This document shows positions 36,296 through 45,554 of a stretch of DNA of 64,000 bases, piece after piece. Each line of letters begins with the position of its first letter. Position 1 is the first letter of the stretch. Origin of the DNA: Roseobacter litoralis Och 149 (lineage in GTDB: Bacteria > Pseudomonadota > Alphaproteobacteria > Rhodobacterales > Rhodobacteraceae); NCBI RefSeq assembly GCF_000154785.2, contig NC_015730.1, positions 3,100,001-3,164,000 on the forward strand, written 5' to 3'. Position numbers and translations under genes: made by a program. The notes beneath the pieces were generated by a model that saw only the letters and a list, made by a program, of their open reading frames with translations, was not told where the DNA came from and did not search any database.

Positions 36296-37008
36296 CAGAT
36301 GAACAAATCCCCCGCCAGACCAAGCCCGAACCCAAGAACGCCACAAAGCGGGGGAAGCATGGCGTTATCCAACCGGACCTGTGGCGCAATATCTTGCAGC
36401 ATGAGGTAGAGTATACCCCCCGAAGCCAACATCATAACCGCCCCGATCAACGCGTCCTGTTCCGCCGGCAAGGTCACACCGATGAATGCCGCCAGCGGCC
36501 CAAGGGGAACCATCACAAAGAAGATCCAGAGCGGCACCGGCCTGTCCTGCGACATCTCGCGCATGGCATTGAACCCTTCCGGCAGGTTCTGCAACGCAAT
36601 CAGCCCCGCCACCAGAAGGGCCGCGCCGGGATCCCCCACAATCAACGCACCAAGGGCAAGCGCCTCGGGCAGATAGTCCATCATCATGGCCAGAAACTGC
36701 GAGAGCCGCCCACCGGTTTTGCTGAGCACCCTGTCGATGAGCGCAAAACCCACACCGCCGGCAAAAAACCAAAGCAAAGCGGGAAAGGGGTCCAACCTTT
36801 CACTGCCTTCGGGGATCAGGACCAAGGCAACCGCCGCCAGCAAGGCCCCGGCCCCGAAAGCGACCACGCCGTGGCGGGCCTCGTCTTCCAGCCAATCCGG
36901 CATGATATGGCGGTGAAAGGTGCCCAGCCAGGCCCCTAAAGGGATGGACGCGCCCGCAAGTGTCGCAAGGACAAGCGCGCCCCAGATGCTATCGACCGCA
37001 CTTTCCAT
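36295..37008 (-). CDS. ZIP family divalent metal transporter
   Basis: A 237-residue polytopic membrane protein of the ZIP (SLC39) family. The two metal-site helices are recognisable as MDYLPEALALGALIVG and LIALQNLPEGFNAM; the E/H pattern is partly replaced by E and N, as in some bacterial ZIPs. It would import zinc or another divalent cation. It is nine bases downstream of the sdhB stop on the same strand, so it may be transcribed with sdhB, and it is coupled to the small cysteine-rich membrane protein. Confidence 0.85.
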   Translation of the reverse strand: MESAVDSIWGALVLATLAGASIPLGAWLGTFHRHIMPDWLEDEARHGVVAFGAGALLAAVALVLIPEGSERLDPFPALLWFFAGGVGFALIDRVLSKTGGRLSQFLAMMMDYLPEALALGALIVGDPGAALLVAGLIALQNLPEGFNAMREMSQDRPVPLWIFFVMVPLGPLAAFIGVTLPAEQDALIGAVMMLASGGILYLMLQDIAPQVRLDNAMLPPLCGVLGFGLGLAGDLFI

Positions 37009-37017
37009 AGCGCAGGG

Positions 37018-37797
37018 TTAAACGCGCCGTTCCACCATCATCTTTTTGATGTTCGCGATCGCTTCGGCAGGGTTGAGGCCCTTCGGGCAGGTCTTGGCGC
37101 AGTTCATGATGGTGTGGCAGCGATACAGTTTGAACGGGTCTTCCAAGTCATCGAGCCGTTCACCGGTCGCCTCATCCCGGCTGTCAATGATCCAGCGATA
37201 GGCATGCAGCAATGCCGCTGGCCCAAGGTAACGGTCCCCATTCCACCAGTAAGACGGGCATGACGTCGAACAGCAGGCACACATCACGCATTCATAGAGA
37301 CCGTCCAGTTTTTTGCGGTCGTCAATGGATTGCTTCCACTCTTTTGCCGGGCGGTTCGTCTTGGTTTCAAGCCATGGCATGGTCGATGCGTGTTGGGCAT
37401 AAAAATGCGTCAGGTCCGGGATCAGGTCTTTGACCACGGGCATGTGGGGCAGCGGGTAGATCCTGACATCGCCTTTTACCTCATCCATTCCGTAGATACA
37501 GGCCAGCGTGTTGATGCCATCGATGTTCATGGCGCAAGATCCGCAAATCCCTTCGCGGCAAGAGCGCCGGAAGGTCAGCGTGGGGTCAATCTCGTTCTTG
37601 ATCTTGATCAGCGCGTCCAAAATCATCGGACCACATGTGTCCATATCGACAAAATATGTATCCAGGCGTGGGTTTTGACCGTCATCAGGATTCCAGCGAT
37701 AAATGCTGAATTTACGCAGGTCGGTCGCGCCTTCGGGTTTCGGCCAGGTTTTACCCTTGGTCATGCGGGAGTTTTTAGGGAGTGATAATTGAACCAT
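37018..37797 (-). CDS. sdhB: Succinate dehydrogenase iron-sulfur subunit
   Basis: A 259-residue peripheral subunit of complex II that passes electrons from the flavoprotein to ubiquinone. The N-terminal ferredoxin domain holds [21 protein letters not shown] for [2Fe-2S]; the C-terminal domain has [17 protein letters not shown] and [14 protein letters not shown] for [4Fe-4S] and [3Fe-4S]. The Trp residues after SCPS belong to the quinone site. It is separated from sdhA by a terminator, a repeat and a lipoprotein gene. Confidence 0.97.
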   Translation of the reverse strand: MVQLSLPKNSRMTKGKTWPKPEGATDLRKFSIYRWNPDDGQNPRLDTYFVDMDTCGPMILDALIKIKNEIDPTLTFRRSCREGICGSCAMNIDGINTLACIYGMDEVKGDVRIYPLPHMPVVKDLIPDLTHFYAQHASTMPWLETKTNRPAKEWKQSIDDRKKLDGLYECVMCACCSTSCPSYWWNGDRYLGPAALLHAYRWIIDSRDEATGERLDDLEDPFKLYRCHTIMNCAKTCPKGLNPAEAIANIKKMMVERRV

Positions 37798-37950
37798 GTG
37801 ACTGAATTCCTCTTTGAGCGTGATACTATCCGCATGACGCTTAAATTTCCATGCACCTCATCGGCATGCAGGTGCAACCGAATGCCGCAGTTCTGCCCCG
37901 CTTCTATGGCATGGGCGCCTTTCCTGGCACGCTTGCCGATGCACGGCGCG

Positions 37951-38304
37951 TCAGGTGTTGGACAGGCCGGGTATCGGCAAATCCATCGTTGTGGCGCGTG
38001 CGCTCAGGCAGGACTGCGTTTCGGGGCGTGCCAATACCGCGCGCACTGTATCCGCAGTGCCTTGATCCACGCCAACAACCGCGTCTGCAGCGAGGGCCTG
38101 AACCTCACTTGCATTTGCATTATCGACCACGCAATCCGTAAAGGGTTCGAACAACTGTTTTGGCACCTGTGGGAAATAAACCGCAAGTGCTTCTGGAAGT
38201 ACCGTTTTCGCGGCATCCCGGCCCGCCTTATCGGTCGCCTGCTGGATCCCGCTACACGCGCCCAAACAGAGCACCGCCGCCACTAAACTCAATTTCTGCA
38301 TCAT
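37951..38304 (-). CDS. Small lipoprotein between sdhA and sdhB
   Basis: A 117-residue lipoprotein: signal peptide ending in the lipobox LGAC (Cys17), then a helical periplasmic domain with one Cys pair (TDCVVDN and QSCLSARA). I do not recognise the family, though I recall similar small lipoproteins at this position in other Rhodobacterales. The second ATG at 38301 is equally possible; AAAGG serves either. It is read in the same direction as the sdh genes and is 153 bases upstream of sdhB. No role in complex II is shown. Confidence 0.72.
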   Translation of the reverse strand: MMQKLSLVAAVLCLGACSGIQQATDKAGRDAAKTVLPEALAVYFPQVPKQLFEPFTDCVVDNANASEVQALAADAVVGVDQGTADTVRAVLARPETQSCLSARATTMDLPIPGLSNT

Positions 38305-38387
38305 TTCTGCCTTTCCAAACGCGCTGGTTCTGCCGCAGCGCTTATCGGTTTATGCGTTGTTTTTTGCACGATCCGGACGCTGATTAA

Positions 38388-38482
38388 AGCATTTTGCGTT
38401 TGATTTCGATCACACGTCATTGCCTCTTCTTTCGGTGGAGCGCGTCTTGCGATGCGAGTGCCTCAGATAAACGCAAAATGCT
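38388..38482. repeat. 95-base element with 14-base perfect terminal inverted repeats (MITE-like)
   Basis: AGCATTTTGCGTTT at 38388-38401 and its exact reverse complement AAACGCAAAATGCT at 38469-38482 bound a 67-base interior with no long open frame. The interior is not itself palindromic. No target-site duplication is clear. It lies between the sdhA terminator and the lipoprotein gene. The size and ends suggest a dispersed miniature element or a family of intergenic repeats; no second copy is in this window. Confidence 0.65.
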
Positions 38483-38488
38483 GTACAT

Positions 38489-38510
38489 AAAAACGCCCCC
38501 GTCTGGGGCG
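38489..38510 (-). terminator. Intrinsic terminator of sdhCDA
   Basis: On the minus strand, CGCCCCAGACGGGGGCG folds to a six-pair G+C stem with a short loop and is followed by TTTTT, 26 bases after the sdhA stop. It should end or attenuate the sdhCDA transcript before the lipoprotein and sdhB. Confidence 0.8.
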
Positions 38511-38535
38511 CTTTGTCAGGTATCGCAGTCTGATC

Positions 38536-40341
38536 TCAGAACGTCCGTTTTTTGGGCGCGATCTTTTTGGGATCAATGCCGCCATCGTTGTGGCTGGTAA
38601 GCGCTTGTTCATGCACGCCGCGATAGCCGAGGCTCGCCTTGTTGCCCTTGAACCAGATCAGCGAATGCTTGCGCCAGTTCTCATCATCACGCTCCGGGAA
38701 ATCTTCATGCGCATGCGCACCACGACTTTCCTTGCGCGCCTCAGCACCGGTGATCGTGGCCACGGCATTGGGGATCAGGTTGGAGAGTTCCAGCGTTTCC
38801 ATCAGATCGGAATTCCAGACCAAACTGCGGTCGGTGACGCCGACATCCGCCCACTTGTCCGCAACCTCTTCCATCGCCGTCTTGCCTTCGGCAAGGGTTT
38901 CGTTGGCGCGGAACACCGCTGCATCTTTTTGCATGGTCTGCTGCATTTCAAGGCGCAGTTCTGCGGTTGGCATATGCCCTTTGGCGTAGCGTGCATTGTC
39001 AAACCGATCCAGTGCCGCCTCAACGGATTTCTGGTTCGGGCTTGGCACAGGGCTGTCGGGATCGACAATCTTGCCCGCCCGGATCGCTGCCGCACGGCCA
39101 AACACCACAAGGTCGATCAGAGAATTCGACCCCAGCCGGTTCGCCCCATGCACCGAAGCACAGCCCGCTTCGCCCACGGCCATCAAACCGGGCGAGATAC
39201 GATCGGGTTCATTCGGCGTCGGCGCAAGCACTTCACCCCAATAATTCGTCGGAATGCCGCCCATGTTGTAATGCACGGTCGGCAAAACGGGGATCGGTTC
39301 TTTGTTGAGGTTCACGCCCGCAAAGACGCGCGCACTTTCCGAAATACCCGGCAGGCGCAGCTTTAGCGTTTCCGGCGGCAGATGGTTGAGGTTGAGGTGA
39401 ATGTGATCGCCGTTCGCGCCGACCCCGCGCCCCTCGCGGATTTCCATCGTCATGCAGCGGCTGACATAATCGCGCGGCGCAAGATCCTTGTACTGCGGTG
39501 CGTAGCGTTCCATGAAACGCTCGCCTTCGGAGTTGGTCAGATAGCCGCCTTCGCCCCTTGCTCCTTCGGTGATGAGGCACCCGGCCCCATAAATACCCGT
39601 CGGGTGGAACTGAACAAACTCCATATCCTGCAACGGCAGACCCGCACGCGCGGTCATCCCGCCGCCATCCCCGGTACAGGTATGCGCCGACGTGGCGGAG
39701 AAATAGGCCCGGCCATAGCCGCCCGTCGCCAGAACGACCATTTTCGAGCTGAACAGGTGCAGCGTCCCGTCATCCAGCTTCCAGCACATCACACCCTGAC
39801 AGACCCCATCATCCGACATGATCAGATCAATCGCGAAATACTCGATATAGAATTCCGCGTTGTTTTTCAGCGACTGACCATAGAGCGTGTGCAAAATGGC
39901 GTGGCCCGTCCGGTCGGCGGCGGCACAGGTCCGTTGCACGGCGGGGCCTTCGCCAAATTCGGTTGTATGTCCGCCAAAGGGACGCTGGTAAATCTTGCCC
40001 TCTTCTGTCCGGCTGAACGGGACACCGTAGTGTTCCAGCTCATAAACCGCCTTGGGCGCTTCGCGGGCGAGGTATTCCATCGCATCCGTATCACCGAGCC
40101 AGTCGGAGCCTTTGACCGTGTCGTACATATGCCACTGCCAGTTATCCGGGCCCATATTGGCCAGCGAAGCGGCGATCCCGCCCTGCGCGGCAACCGTATG
40201 AGAGCGGGTCGGGAACACTTTGGTGACGCAGGCGGTGCGAAGCCCCTGCTCGGCCATGCCGAGAGTCGCACGCAGGCCAGCACCGCCTGCTCCTACGACG
40301 ACAACGTCGTATTCATGTGTTTCATATTCGTATTCAGCCAT
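38536..40341 (-). CDS. sdhA: Succinate dehydrogenase flavoprotein subunit
   Basis: A 601-residue catalytic subunit of complex II that oxidises succinate to fumarate. [20 protein letters not shown] is the FAD Rossmann loop, the His of SHTVAAQGG carries the covalent FAD, and the active-site region contains [21 protein letters not shown] and the C-terminal [11 protein letters not shown] segment. Length is normal. It follows sdhD by 52 bases and is followed by a strong terminator. Confidence 0.97.
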   Translation of the reverse strand: MAEYEYETHEYDVVVVGAGGAGLRATLGMAEQGLRTACVTKVFPTRSHTVAAQGGIAASLANMGPDNWQWHMYDTVKGSDWLGDTDAMEYLAREAPKAVYELEHYGVPFSRTEEGKIYQRPFGGHTTEFGEGPAVQRTCAAADRTGHAILHTLYGQSLKNNAEFYIEYFAIDLIMSDDGVCQGVMCWKLDDGTLHLFSSKMVVLATGGYGRAYFSATSAHTCTGDGGGMTARAGLPLQDMEFVQFHPTGIYGAGCLITEGARGEGGYLTNSEGERFMERYAPQYKDLAPRDYVSRCMTMEIREGRGVGANGDHIHLNLNHLPPETLKLRLPGISESARVFAGVNLNKEPIPVLPTVHYNMGGIPTNYWGEVLAPTPNEPDRISPGLMAVGEAGCASVHGANRLGSNSLIDLVVFGRAAAIRAGKIVDPDSPVPSPNQKSVEAALDRFDNARYAKGHMPTAELRLEMQQTMQKDAAVFRANETLAEGKTAMEEVADKWADVGVTDRSLVWNSDLMETLELSNLIPNAVATITGAEARKESRGAHAHEDFPERDDENWRKHSLIWFKGNKASLGYRGVHEQALTSHNDGGIDPKKIAPKKRTF

Positions 40342-40393
40342 CGAGTAACTCCCGGAAGTCTAGCTGGCACACAGGCGCGCGCCGGAATGATTT

Positions 40394-40768
40394 TTACAGT
40401 GCGAGGCGAACAATCGCATAGAGGCCAAAACCCATGGCCGCATAGCTGACGCATGTCATCGCCACGATCGCCACTTTTTGCGCCACACCGTGCACGTAGT
40501 CCTCAAGTAGCGCCTGAACGCCCCCCGCAAAGTGCTTAAACGTTACAATGATCGTCAAACCGGCAATTACCGCCGGGAACGGGCGGGCGAAATAGGCCGT
40601 AACCTCTTCGTATGACGCGCCCAGCATCGGGCCAAAGGTAAAGACGAACAGCGGGATCAGAATAAGCAGCGCACCAGAACTGACCGTCATCGACCAGTGG
40701 TGTTCCGTCCCGGACTTGGCAGATCCAAGGCCCACAGCGCGCTTTCGGTCGGTTAGATAGCTCATCAC
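40394..40768 (-). CDS. sdhD: Succinate dehydrogenase membrane anchor subunit SdhD
   Basis: A 124-residue protein with three membrane helices. The N-terminal LGSAKSGTEHHWSMTVSSGALL is typical of the anchor subunit, and the helix with FKHFAGGVQALLEDY carries the candidate heme b ligand. Together with SdhC it anchors complex II and forms the ubiquinone site. It begins seven bases after the sdhC stop. Confidence 0.92.
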   Translation of the reverse strand: MMSYLTDRKRAVGLGSAKSGTEHHWSMTVSSGALLILIPLFVFTFGPMLGASYEEVTAYFARPFPAVIAGLTIIVTFKHFAGGVQALLEDYVHGVAQKVAIVAMTCVSYAAMGFGLYAIVRLAL

Positions 40769-40775
40769 AGGCCCC

Positions 40776-41159
40776 TTAGATCAAGATGATGGTCAAAAGT
40801 GTCAGCACAAAAGATCCGCCGATCACCGCATAGCCCATTTTATACGCGGTTTCGATGTCAAGGCCGATGCCTTGGTCCCAGATCAGATGCCGCACACCGG
40901 CAAGCGTATGATACCATAGCCCCCAGAGCGACAAGGTCATGACCACATCACCGAACCAGCTGGTCAGCACGCCATTGGCAACCGCGAAGGATTCAGGCGA
41001 CGTTGCCGCCGCGAGAAACCACCACACAACCAGCAGGGAGGAAATCAGCAGAGCGTTTCCCGTGATCCGCGTCAAGATAGAGGTTATTGACGTGAGCTGC
41101 GGGCGGTAGATTCTCAGATGCGGTGACAAGGGACGGTTGCCCCGATTCACATCAGCCAT
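40776..41159 (-). CDS. sdhC: Succinate dehydrogenase cytochrome b556 subunit
   Basis: A 127-residue three-helix subunit of complex II. NRGNRPLSPHLRIYRPQLTSITSILTRITG is the characteristic start, and the His in WYHTLAGVRHLIWDQG near residue 85-95 is the heme b ligand region. AAAGGAA precedes ATG 41159. It is the first gene of sdhCDA, and 123 bases upstream of it lies the first of two GTGATCAC palindromes shared with the sucC promoter region. Confidence 0.95.
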   Translation of the reverse strand: MADVNRGNRPLSPHLRIYRPQLTSITSILTRITGNALLISSLLVVWWFLAAATSPESFAVANGVLTSWFGDVVMTLSLWGLWYHTLAGVRHLIWDQGIGLDIETAYKMGYAVIGGSFVLTLLTIILI

Positions 41160-41282
41160 GATATGTTCCTTTTATTCGCTGATATTCTTTTACTCCTATT
41201 ATTGCACTTGTCACCTGCGGCATCGGCCAAAAAGCGCGTTAAATTGGCGCGATCTGAACAAAATTCTCCCTTTTGCGCGTTT

Positions 41283-41313
41283 TGTGATCACACCTAACAA
41301 AACCGTGATCACA
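41283..41313. promoter_or_regulatory. Tandem GTGATCAC operator pair upstream of sdhC
   Basis: TGTGATCACA (41283-41292) and CGTGATCACA (41304-41313) are palindromes separated by 11 bases, so their centres are 21 bp apart, two helical turns. The pair begins directly beyond the DUF1194 stop codon and ends 123 bases before sdhC. The same two sites at the same 21-bp spacing lie upstream of sucC. The binding factor is not identified; a cyclic-AMP receptor site would need a six-base spacer between TGTGA and TCACA, which is absent. Confidence 0.7.
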
Positions 41314-41979
41314 TTAATCATTTCGACTGAGCTGTCGCGTCGTTTCACGCTGGAGTTTGCGCTTTATCTGCGCCGGATAATCCTCAAAGCTGTCTGCGGT
41401 CATGACAAAGGCACCCTCACCGTGGATGAGGTTCTCGTAAAACCAGCCCGTCAGATCGTCCTCATCGGTTTCAATGGCCAGCGCGTTTACCGTCACCCCC
41501 AACGCGGTCAGTGCCGCTCTGCGACTGTCCGGCGCTGCACCTTCATTTGATATTCCATCACCGGACACATCAATGACCTTGCGTGCGCAATGCGGCACGG
41601 ATTTTAACGCCTGTTCCGCCGCGATCAGGGCCTCGCCGACGGCCGTTGAATAGTTGCGCCAAACCCGTTCATCCGCCGCTATTCGGTCTGCAAGGCGCGC
41701 TACGTCTTCGGCCGCGCGGATCGCTGTCCAGGGTATGGTCTGCCGCTGGCGGCTTGACCCCGTCCATTGGATCAGCGTCACCATCGCCTCTTGCTCCAGC
41801 AGCGCATCCACGACGATGCCGTCCCTCAAACCCGCAGCAAGCCCGTCCATCTGAATGCGATATTCGTGTTTGTCTACAGACCCGGAAATATCGACGGCCA
41901 ACACAAGCGCCAACTGGCAGGCCAGCGCAGCCTGCACGGACCCAAACAGATAAATGACGCCAACCCATATAAATCTCAT
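41314..41979 (-). CDS. DUF1194 von Willebrand factor A-like protein
   Basis: A 221-residue secreted protein: signal peptide to about residue 20, then a VWA-type domain with the metal-site motif DISGS (Asp30, Ser32, Ser34) and the later KVIDVSGDGISNEG stretch. This is the DUF1194 family; its function is unknown, but the fold suggests metal-dependent binding of a partner in the periplasm. It reads toward sdhC but ends at the paired operator, so it is probably a separate transcript. Confidence 0.85.
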   Translation of the reverse strand: MRFIWVGVIYLFGSVQAALACQLALVLAVDISGSVDKHEYRIQMDGLAAGLRDGIVVDALLEQEAMVTLIQWTGSSRQRQTIPWTAIRAAEDVARLADRIAADERVWRNYSTAVGEALIAAEQALKSVPHCARKVIDVSGDGISNEGAAPDSRRAALTALGVTVNALAIETDEDDLTGWFYENLIHGEGAFVMTADSFEDYPAQIKRKLQRETTRQLSRND

Positions 41980-42034
41980 AAGCCGAGGTTATGCCACTAT
42001 CGGGACATGCCCAGCATTTTCAGCAAAACAGCGA

Positions 42035-42754
42035 TCAAAAATTCGACAGGTCGCGCAAATATCCGTCCAGTTCAGAACACAGAATGATCTCGCGTGATTC
42101 CGGGTCATAAAACCCATTTGCTTCGTCGCAGTCCTGCACTGACAGATAAACGCTGTCGGGCAGGGCAAAATCGGCGTTCAGCGCGGCAACCTCCTCGGCC
42201 AGCACACCACCAAGCAAACCGGTTACGTCGCCCTTAAAAACAAGGCTCTTACCCGGAGCCTCCTCAGCAATCTCATCCAGCACAGGCCCCCAGCTTGCCT
42301 CGGCCAGTTCAAATTCATCGGAACAGGTGTCACGTCGTTCTTCCGGCAGATCAAGCTCCTCTGCGAGGTCATGGCGACCATCGGGATCAGCGCCATAAAA
42401 CAGACAAATCATCGTGTAATAGCGCTGCAGGTCCGGACCATGTACGCCCCAGAGCGCAGGTTCATATTCTTCTGCCTCCCGCAGGAAACCGAAAGCCGCA
42501 TCATAGATGATGTCGCTCGCATCGCCGTCATCGTAAAGCTGATGGATCAGCAACACGCTCAACACGTCCGCTGCGTCTTCTTCCTGACCGAAGACGGGCA
42601 AGTCCAGAATATCAATCAACGCGTGACCCAACTCGTGATAGAGAATGGCCAGCGTATTTGCGGTTACGAAATCATCCGTCCGGTCATTCGATTTCGCGGT
42701 CGCCGGCAAAACCAGCATGGCCGCGAATAGCATCGCAATGAACGCTTTACGCAT
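42035..42754 (-). CDS. Exported DUF4344 putative metallopeptidase
   Basis: A 239-residue protein with a Sec signal peptide (to about residue 22) and the zinc-protease motif HELGHAL (His40, Glu41, His44) early in the mature part. The rest, including a Cys-containing YLSVQDCDEANGFYDPESREIILCSEL segment, fits DUF4344. It is predicted to be a periplasmic metallopeptidase; no substrate is known. ATG 42754 is preferred over 42769 because AAAGG lies five bases before it and it gives a proper signal peptide. Confidence 0.82.
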   Translation of the reverse strand: MRKAFIAMLFAAMLVLPATAKSNDRTDDFVTANTLAILYHELGHALIDILDLPVFGQEEDAADVLSVLLIHQLYDDGDASDIIYDAAFGFLREAEEYEPALWGVHGPDLQRYYTMICLFYGADPDGRHDLAEELDLPEERRDTCSDEFELAEASWGPVLDEIAEEAPGKSLVFKGDVTGLLGGVLAEEVAALNADFALPDSVYLSVQDCDEANGFYDPESREIILCSELDGYLRDLSNF

Positions 42755-42880
42755 GCTTGGCCTTTCCATCTATGCGCGCCGATGCCCTGCAAGGAAGCGC
42801 AGCGCGCAGGCGGCAACAATCATGTAGGACACGGGTAAGATGCGCGCAGATTAGGCGGCGTACGCAACGAAGTCACGCTG

Positions 42881-43915
42881 TTACACGGGCATCAAGGCCC
42901 AGTAATCGAGGTCCAGCAGCACGTTGGGCAGGTATTTCCCATCCTCACCGCGCAGATCAAAGGGGGCGCCGCCCTTGGTCGCCACCAGACGCAAACGGAT
43001 CGCGCCAACGCCCGGCGCAGATGTTTCGGCCTTGTCCAGCACTTCGGACCAGGCGCGCACGGTATCGCCACTGACACAGGGGTTCGCATGCGCGCCGCCA
43101 TTCAGCCCCACGATCATCTGCGCATTCGCCAGCCCGTTAAAACTGAGCGTGCGCGCCATCGAGATCACATGCCCCCCGTAAATCAATCGCGAGCCATCCG
43201 GGCGCGCCGAGGTGTCAAAGTGAACCTTGGCGGTGTTCTGCCACAGCCGGGTCGCCATCATGTGTTCTGCTTCTTCTATGGTGACGCCGTCCACATGATC
43301 AATCGTCTCACCCACCTCGTAATCACCCCAGCGATGCGGCTCACCGGCGAGGGTGAAATCATAGTTCGTGAAATCCAGACCGCGCGGGATCACCAGCGTG
43401 TCCGGCGCGACCACTTTGGCAAGGTCCGGCACCACCGGTTCGGGCGCATCCGCCTCCGGGTCCCGTTTGCGCACCATCACCCAGCGCACATAGTCCATGA
43501 CCGTTTCATCGTTCTGGTTCAGGCCGGTGGTACGCACCCAGACCACGCCGCTTTTCCCGTTGGAATTCTGCTTGACCCCAATGACCTCGGATCGTGAGCG
43601 CAGCGTGTCCCCGGGCCAGACCGGCAGATGCCAGCGCCCTTCGGCATAGCCGAGATTGGCAATCGCGTTCAGCGACACATCTGGCACGGTTTTGCCAAAG
43701 ACCACATGAAAGGCGATCATGTCATCCAGCGGGCTGAATGGCATCCCACAGGTTTGCGCAAACTGGTCCGATGAATAAAGCGCATGCCGCGCCGGATAGA
43801 GCATATGATAAAGCGCGCGTTCGCCCATTTTGACCGTGCGGGGCACTGCATGATTGATCACCTGCCCGACCGCATAGTCTTCGAAAAAGCGGCCGTCATT
43901 GGTCTTGGTGCGCAT
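42881..43915 (-). CDS. mch: Mesaconyl-CoA hydratase
   Basis: A 344-residue double-hotdog (MaoC-like) enzyme that hydrates mesaconyl-C1-CoA to beta-methylmalyl-CoA in the ethylmalonyl-CoA pathway. The N-terminal GRFFEDYAVGQVINHAVPRT, the central GDYEVGETIDHVDGVTIEEAEHMM and the C-terminal IYGGHVISMARTLSFNGL are typical of Mch, and the length agrees with characterised enzymes of about 340 residues. It is co-directional with the DUF1737, NnrU and Mcl2 genes, whose ends are close or overlapping, so the hydratase and the next pathway enzyme are probably one transcript. Confidence 0.92.
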   Translation of the reverse strand: MRTKTNDGRFFEDYAVGQVINHAVPRTVKMGERALYHMLYPARHALYSSDQFAQTCGMPFSPLDDMIAFHVVFGKTVPDVSLNAIANLGYAEGRWHLPVWPGDTLRSRSEVIGVKQNSNGKSGVVWVRTTGLNQNDETVMDYVRWVMVRKRDPEADAPEPVVPDLAKVVAPDTLVIPRGLDFTNYDFTLAGEPHRWGDYEVGETIDHVDGVTIEEAEHMMATRLWQNTAKVHFDTSARPDGSRLIYGGHVISMARTLSFNGLANAQMIVGLNGGAHANPCVSGDTVRAWSEVLDKAETSAPGVGAIRLRLVATKGGAPFDLRGEDGKYLPNVLLDLDYWALMPV

Positions 43916-44118
43916 CAGTGCTCTCCGAGTTTGGTGTCAGCGGTATAGGTGCCGAGCGCCTCTTTGGTGACCGCTTGCCCGCAGCGCATGACACCCGCAC
44001 GATGGTCCCACGTCTGCGTCGGACTACCGTGCAAGGACCAGCCTTTGTTCAACGCATCCGTGACTTTATGGCAAAAGGCGGAAGTATCCTCCGCTGAGAG
44101 GAAGCGATAAAGTATCAT
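43915..44118 (-). CDS. DUF1737 small protein
   Basis: A 67-residue soluble protein with the DUF1737 signature: LYRFLSAEDTSAFCHKVTDALNKGWSLHGSPTQTW. Members are small and of unknown function. ATG 44118 is used because GGAG is eight bases upstream; the TTG at 44124 is less likely. Its stop shares its last base with the ATG of mch, so translation is coupled to the hydratase. Confidence 0.8.
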   Translation of the reverse strand: MILYRFLSAEDTSAFCHKVTDALNKGWSLHGSPTQTWDHRAGVMRCGQAVTKEALGTYTADTKLGEH

Positions 44119-44134
44119 GCGCAATGCTCCGGAG

Positions 44135-44692
44135 TTAAGTCGGGAATGGCCAGACGCCCGCCCATATGTGAACAGCTGAAATGAGCCCGTAGAGAACCAG
44201 CGTGATCACTGCCAGACGCACGCGCGTCGCCATGCCCGCCCGCTCAGGTGCGGTCCACTCAGGTTCTGCCTTGTTGATCAGGATCACCGACCCCACGGCC
44301 CAGGCAAGCAGCCCGCCGAACAGAATAATCGACGCGAGATCGCCATTGACCAGCAAATGCGCCAGCGCCCAGATCTTGAACCCTACCAGCTGCGGGTGAC
44401 GCAGCTTGTATGCAGGCCACGCCTTGGCGCCCTTCGCAGCGCTCGATCCATAGACCCAGAGCGCAAAGAGCATCAGCGTGTTGTTGACGTGCATCATAAA
44501 GGCAGGCGGTTGCCAGACGGGGATAAAGTCTGCAGCCCGGTACCCCATCACCATCAAAACAAGAGATGCGACAATCGCAACGGCGGCGACACCCTTGCCC
44601 GCGTTTCCCATCGCCGCGCGCTGTTGTGGCATCAGGCGTTTGAAATAATGTGCTGCGATCCAAAGGATCAGGCCGGCGATCAGGAGTAACAT
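44135..44692 (-). CDS. NnrU family membrane protein
   Basis: A 185-residue protein with five to six membrane helices. The central RHPQLVGFKIWALAHLLVNGDLASIILFGGLLAWA segment is diagnostic of NnrU, a family first named in nitrite/nitric-oxide reduction gene sets and related to steroid reductase-like and MAPEG-like membrane proteins. Here it sits between mcl2 and mch, with no denitrification genes around, so a role in nitric oxide metabolism is not implied. Four bases separate it from mcl2. Confidence 0.87.
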   Translation of the reverse strand: MLLLIAGLILWIAAHYFKRLMPQQRAAMGNAGKGVAAVAIVASLVLMVMGYRAADFIPVWQPPAFMMHVNNTLMLFALWVYGSSAAKGAKAWPAYKLRHPQLVGFKIWALAHLLVNGDLASIILFGGLLAWAVGSVILINKAEPEWTAPERAGMATRVRLAVITLVLYGLISAVHIWAGVWPFPT

Positions 44693-44696
44693 TTTG

Positions 44697-45554
44697 CTAC
44701 CTCGCGTTCAGGGTTGCTATTGCGTCCCTTTTTGCCAATGTTTCGCGCGCAGTTGCAACATGCAGATTTTCAACGATCCGGCTGTCGACCACGGCAACCG
44801 CCTGACCTTCGGCCAATGCAGCCTCATAAGCGTCAATCTGACGCTTGGCGAGTTCGACTTCTTCTTCCGTTGGCGCAAAGGCTGCATTCGCGATTGCGAT
44901 CTGTGCGGGATGGATCAGCGTTTTTCCGTCAAAACCCATGTCGCGGCCCTGATCACATTCGGCCTTCAGCCCCTCATCATCTTTAAAGGCATTATAGACA
45001 CCGTCCACAATCGCAACACCATGCGCCTTGGCGGCCAACAGGCACAGGCCCAGCCCGGCCATCATCGGCAAACGATCCGAGCGGAACCGCGTGCCCATGT
45101 CTTTGGCGAGATCGTTGGTACCCATAACCAGCCCTGCGCAGCGCTCGTGGCTGGCAATTGCGGCGGCATTCAACATGCCAAGTGGCGTTTCCATCATCGC
45201 CCACAGCGGCAAATCACCGGTGAGCGCCGCGAGCGCCTCAAGGTGCTCCGGTCCATCCACTTTTGGCAGCAACACCGCATCCGCGCCCATGTCAGTCGCC
45301 GCCTTTGAATCCGCGACACCCCAGGGCGTGTCGAGCGCGTTGACCCGCACAATTTTCAGGCGCGCGCCATAGCCGCCCTCAGACAGCGCCTGTGCGAGCG
45401 TATCGCGTGCGCCTGCTTTTTCATCAGGCGCCACCGCGTCTTCGAGATCAAAAATGATCGCATCCACGTCCAGACTGCGTGCCTTGACCAAAGCGCGCGG
45501 GTTGGACGCAGGCAAGTACAGGACGGACCGCAGGGGTCGGTTGGAATGTGACAT
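44697..45554 (-). CDS. mcl2: CitE-like CoA lyase/thioesterase, probable (3S)-malyl-CoA thioesterase
   Basis: A 285-residue HpcH/HpaI-CitE superfamily enzyme. RSVLYLPASNPRALVKARSLDVDAIIFDLEDAV at the start, the KVDGPEHL and METPLGMLNA metal-site segments, and GFDGKTLIHPAQI near the end are all present. In Rhodobacter sphaeroides an enzyme of this type (Mcl2) hydrolyses (3S)-malyl-CoA to malate and CoA and its gene is close to the mesaconyl-CoA hydratase gene, as here. A beta-methylmalyl-CoA lyase activity cannot be excluded by sequence reading. The start ATG 45554 is the first one that gives the family N-terminus. Confidence 0.82.
   Translation of the reverse strand: MSHSNRPLRSVLYLPASNPRALVKARSLDVDAIIFDLEDAVAPDEKAGARDTLAQALSEGGYGARLKIVRVNALDTPWGVADSKAATDMGADAVLLPKVDGPEHLEALAALTGDLPLWAMMETPLGMLNAAAIASHERCAGLVMGTNDLAKDMGTRFRSDRLPMMAGLGLCLLAAKAHGVAIVDGVYNAFKDDEGLKAECDQGRDMGFDGKTLIHPAQIAIANAAFAPTEEEVELAKRQIDAYEAALAEGQAVAVVDSRIVENLHVATARETLAKRDAIATLNAR

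Noticed and set aside
37789..38286. 165-codon plus-strand frame across the sdhB-lipoprotein gap
   Set aside because: It lies mostly opposite the lipoprotein gene, which has a lipobox and ribosome site; the plus-strand frame has neither.
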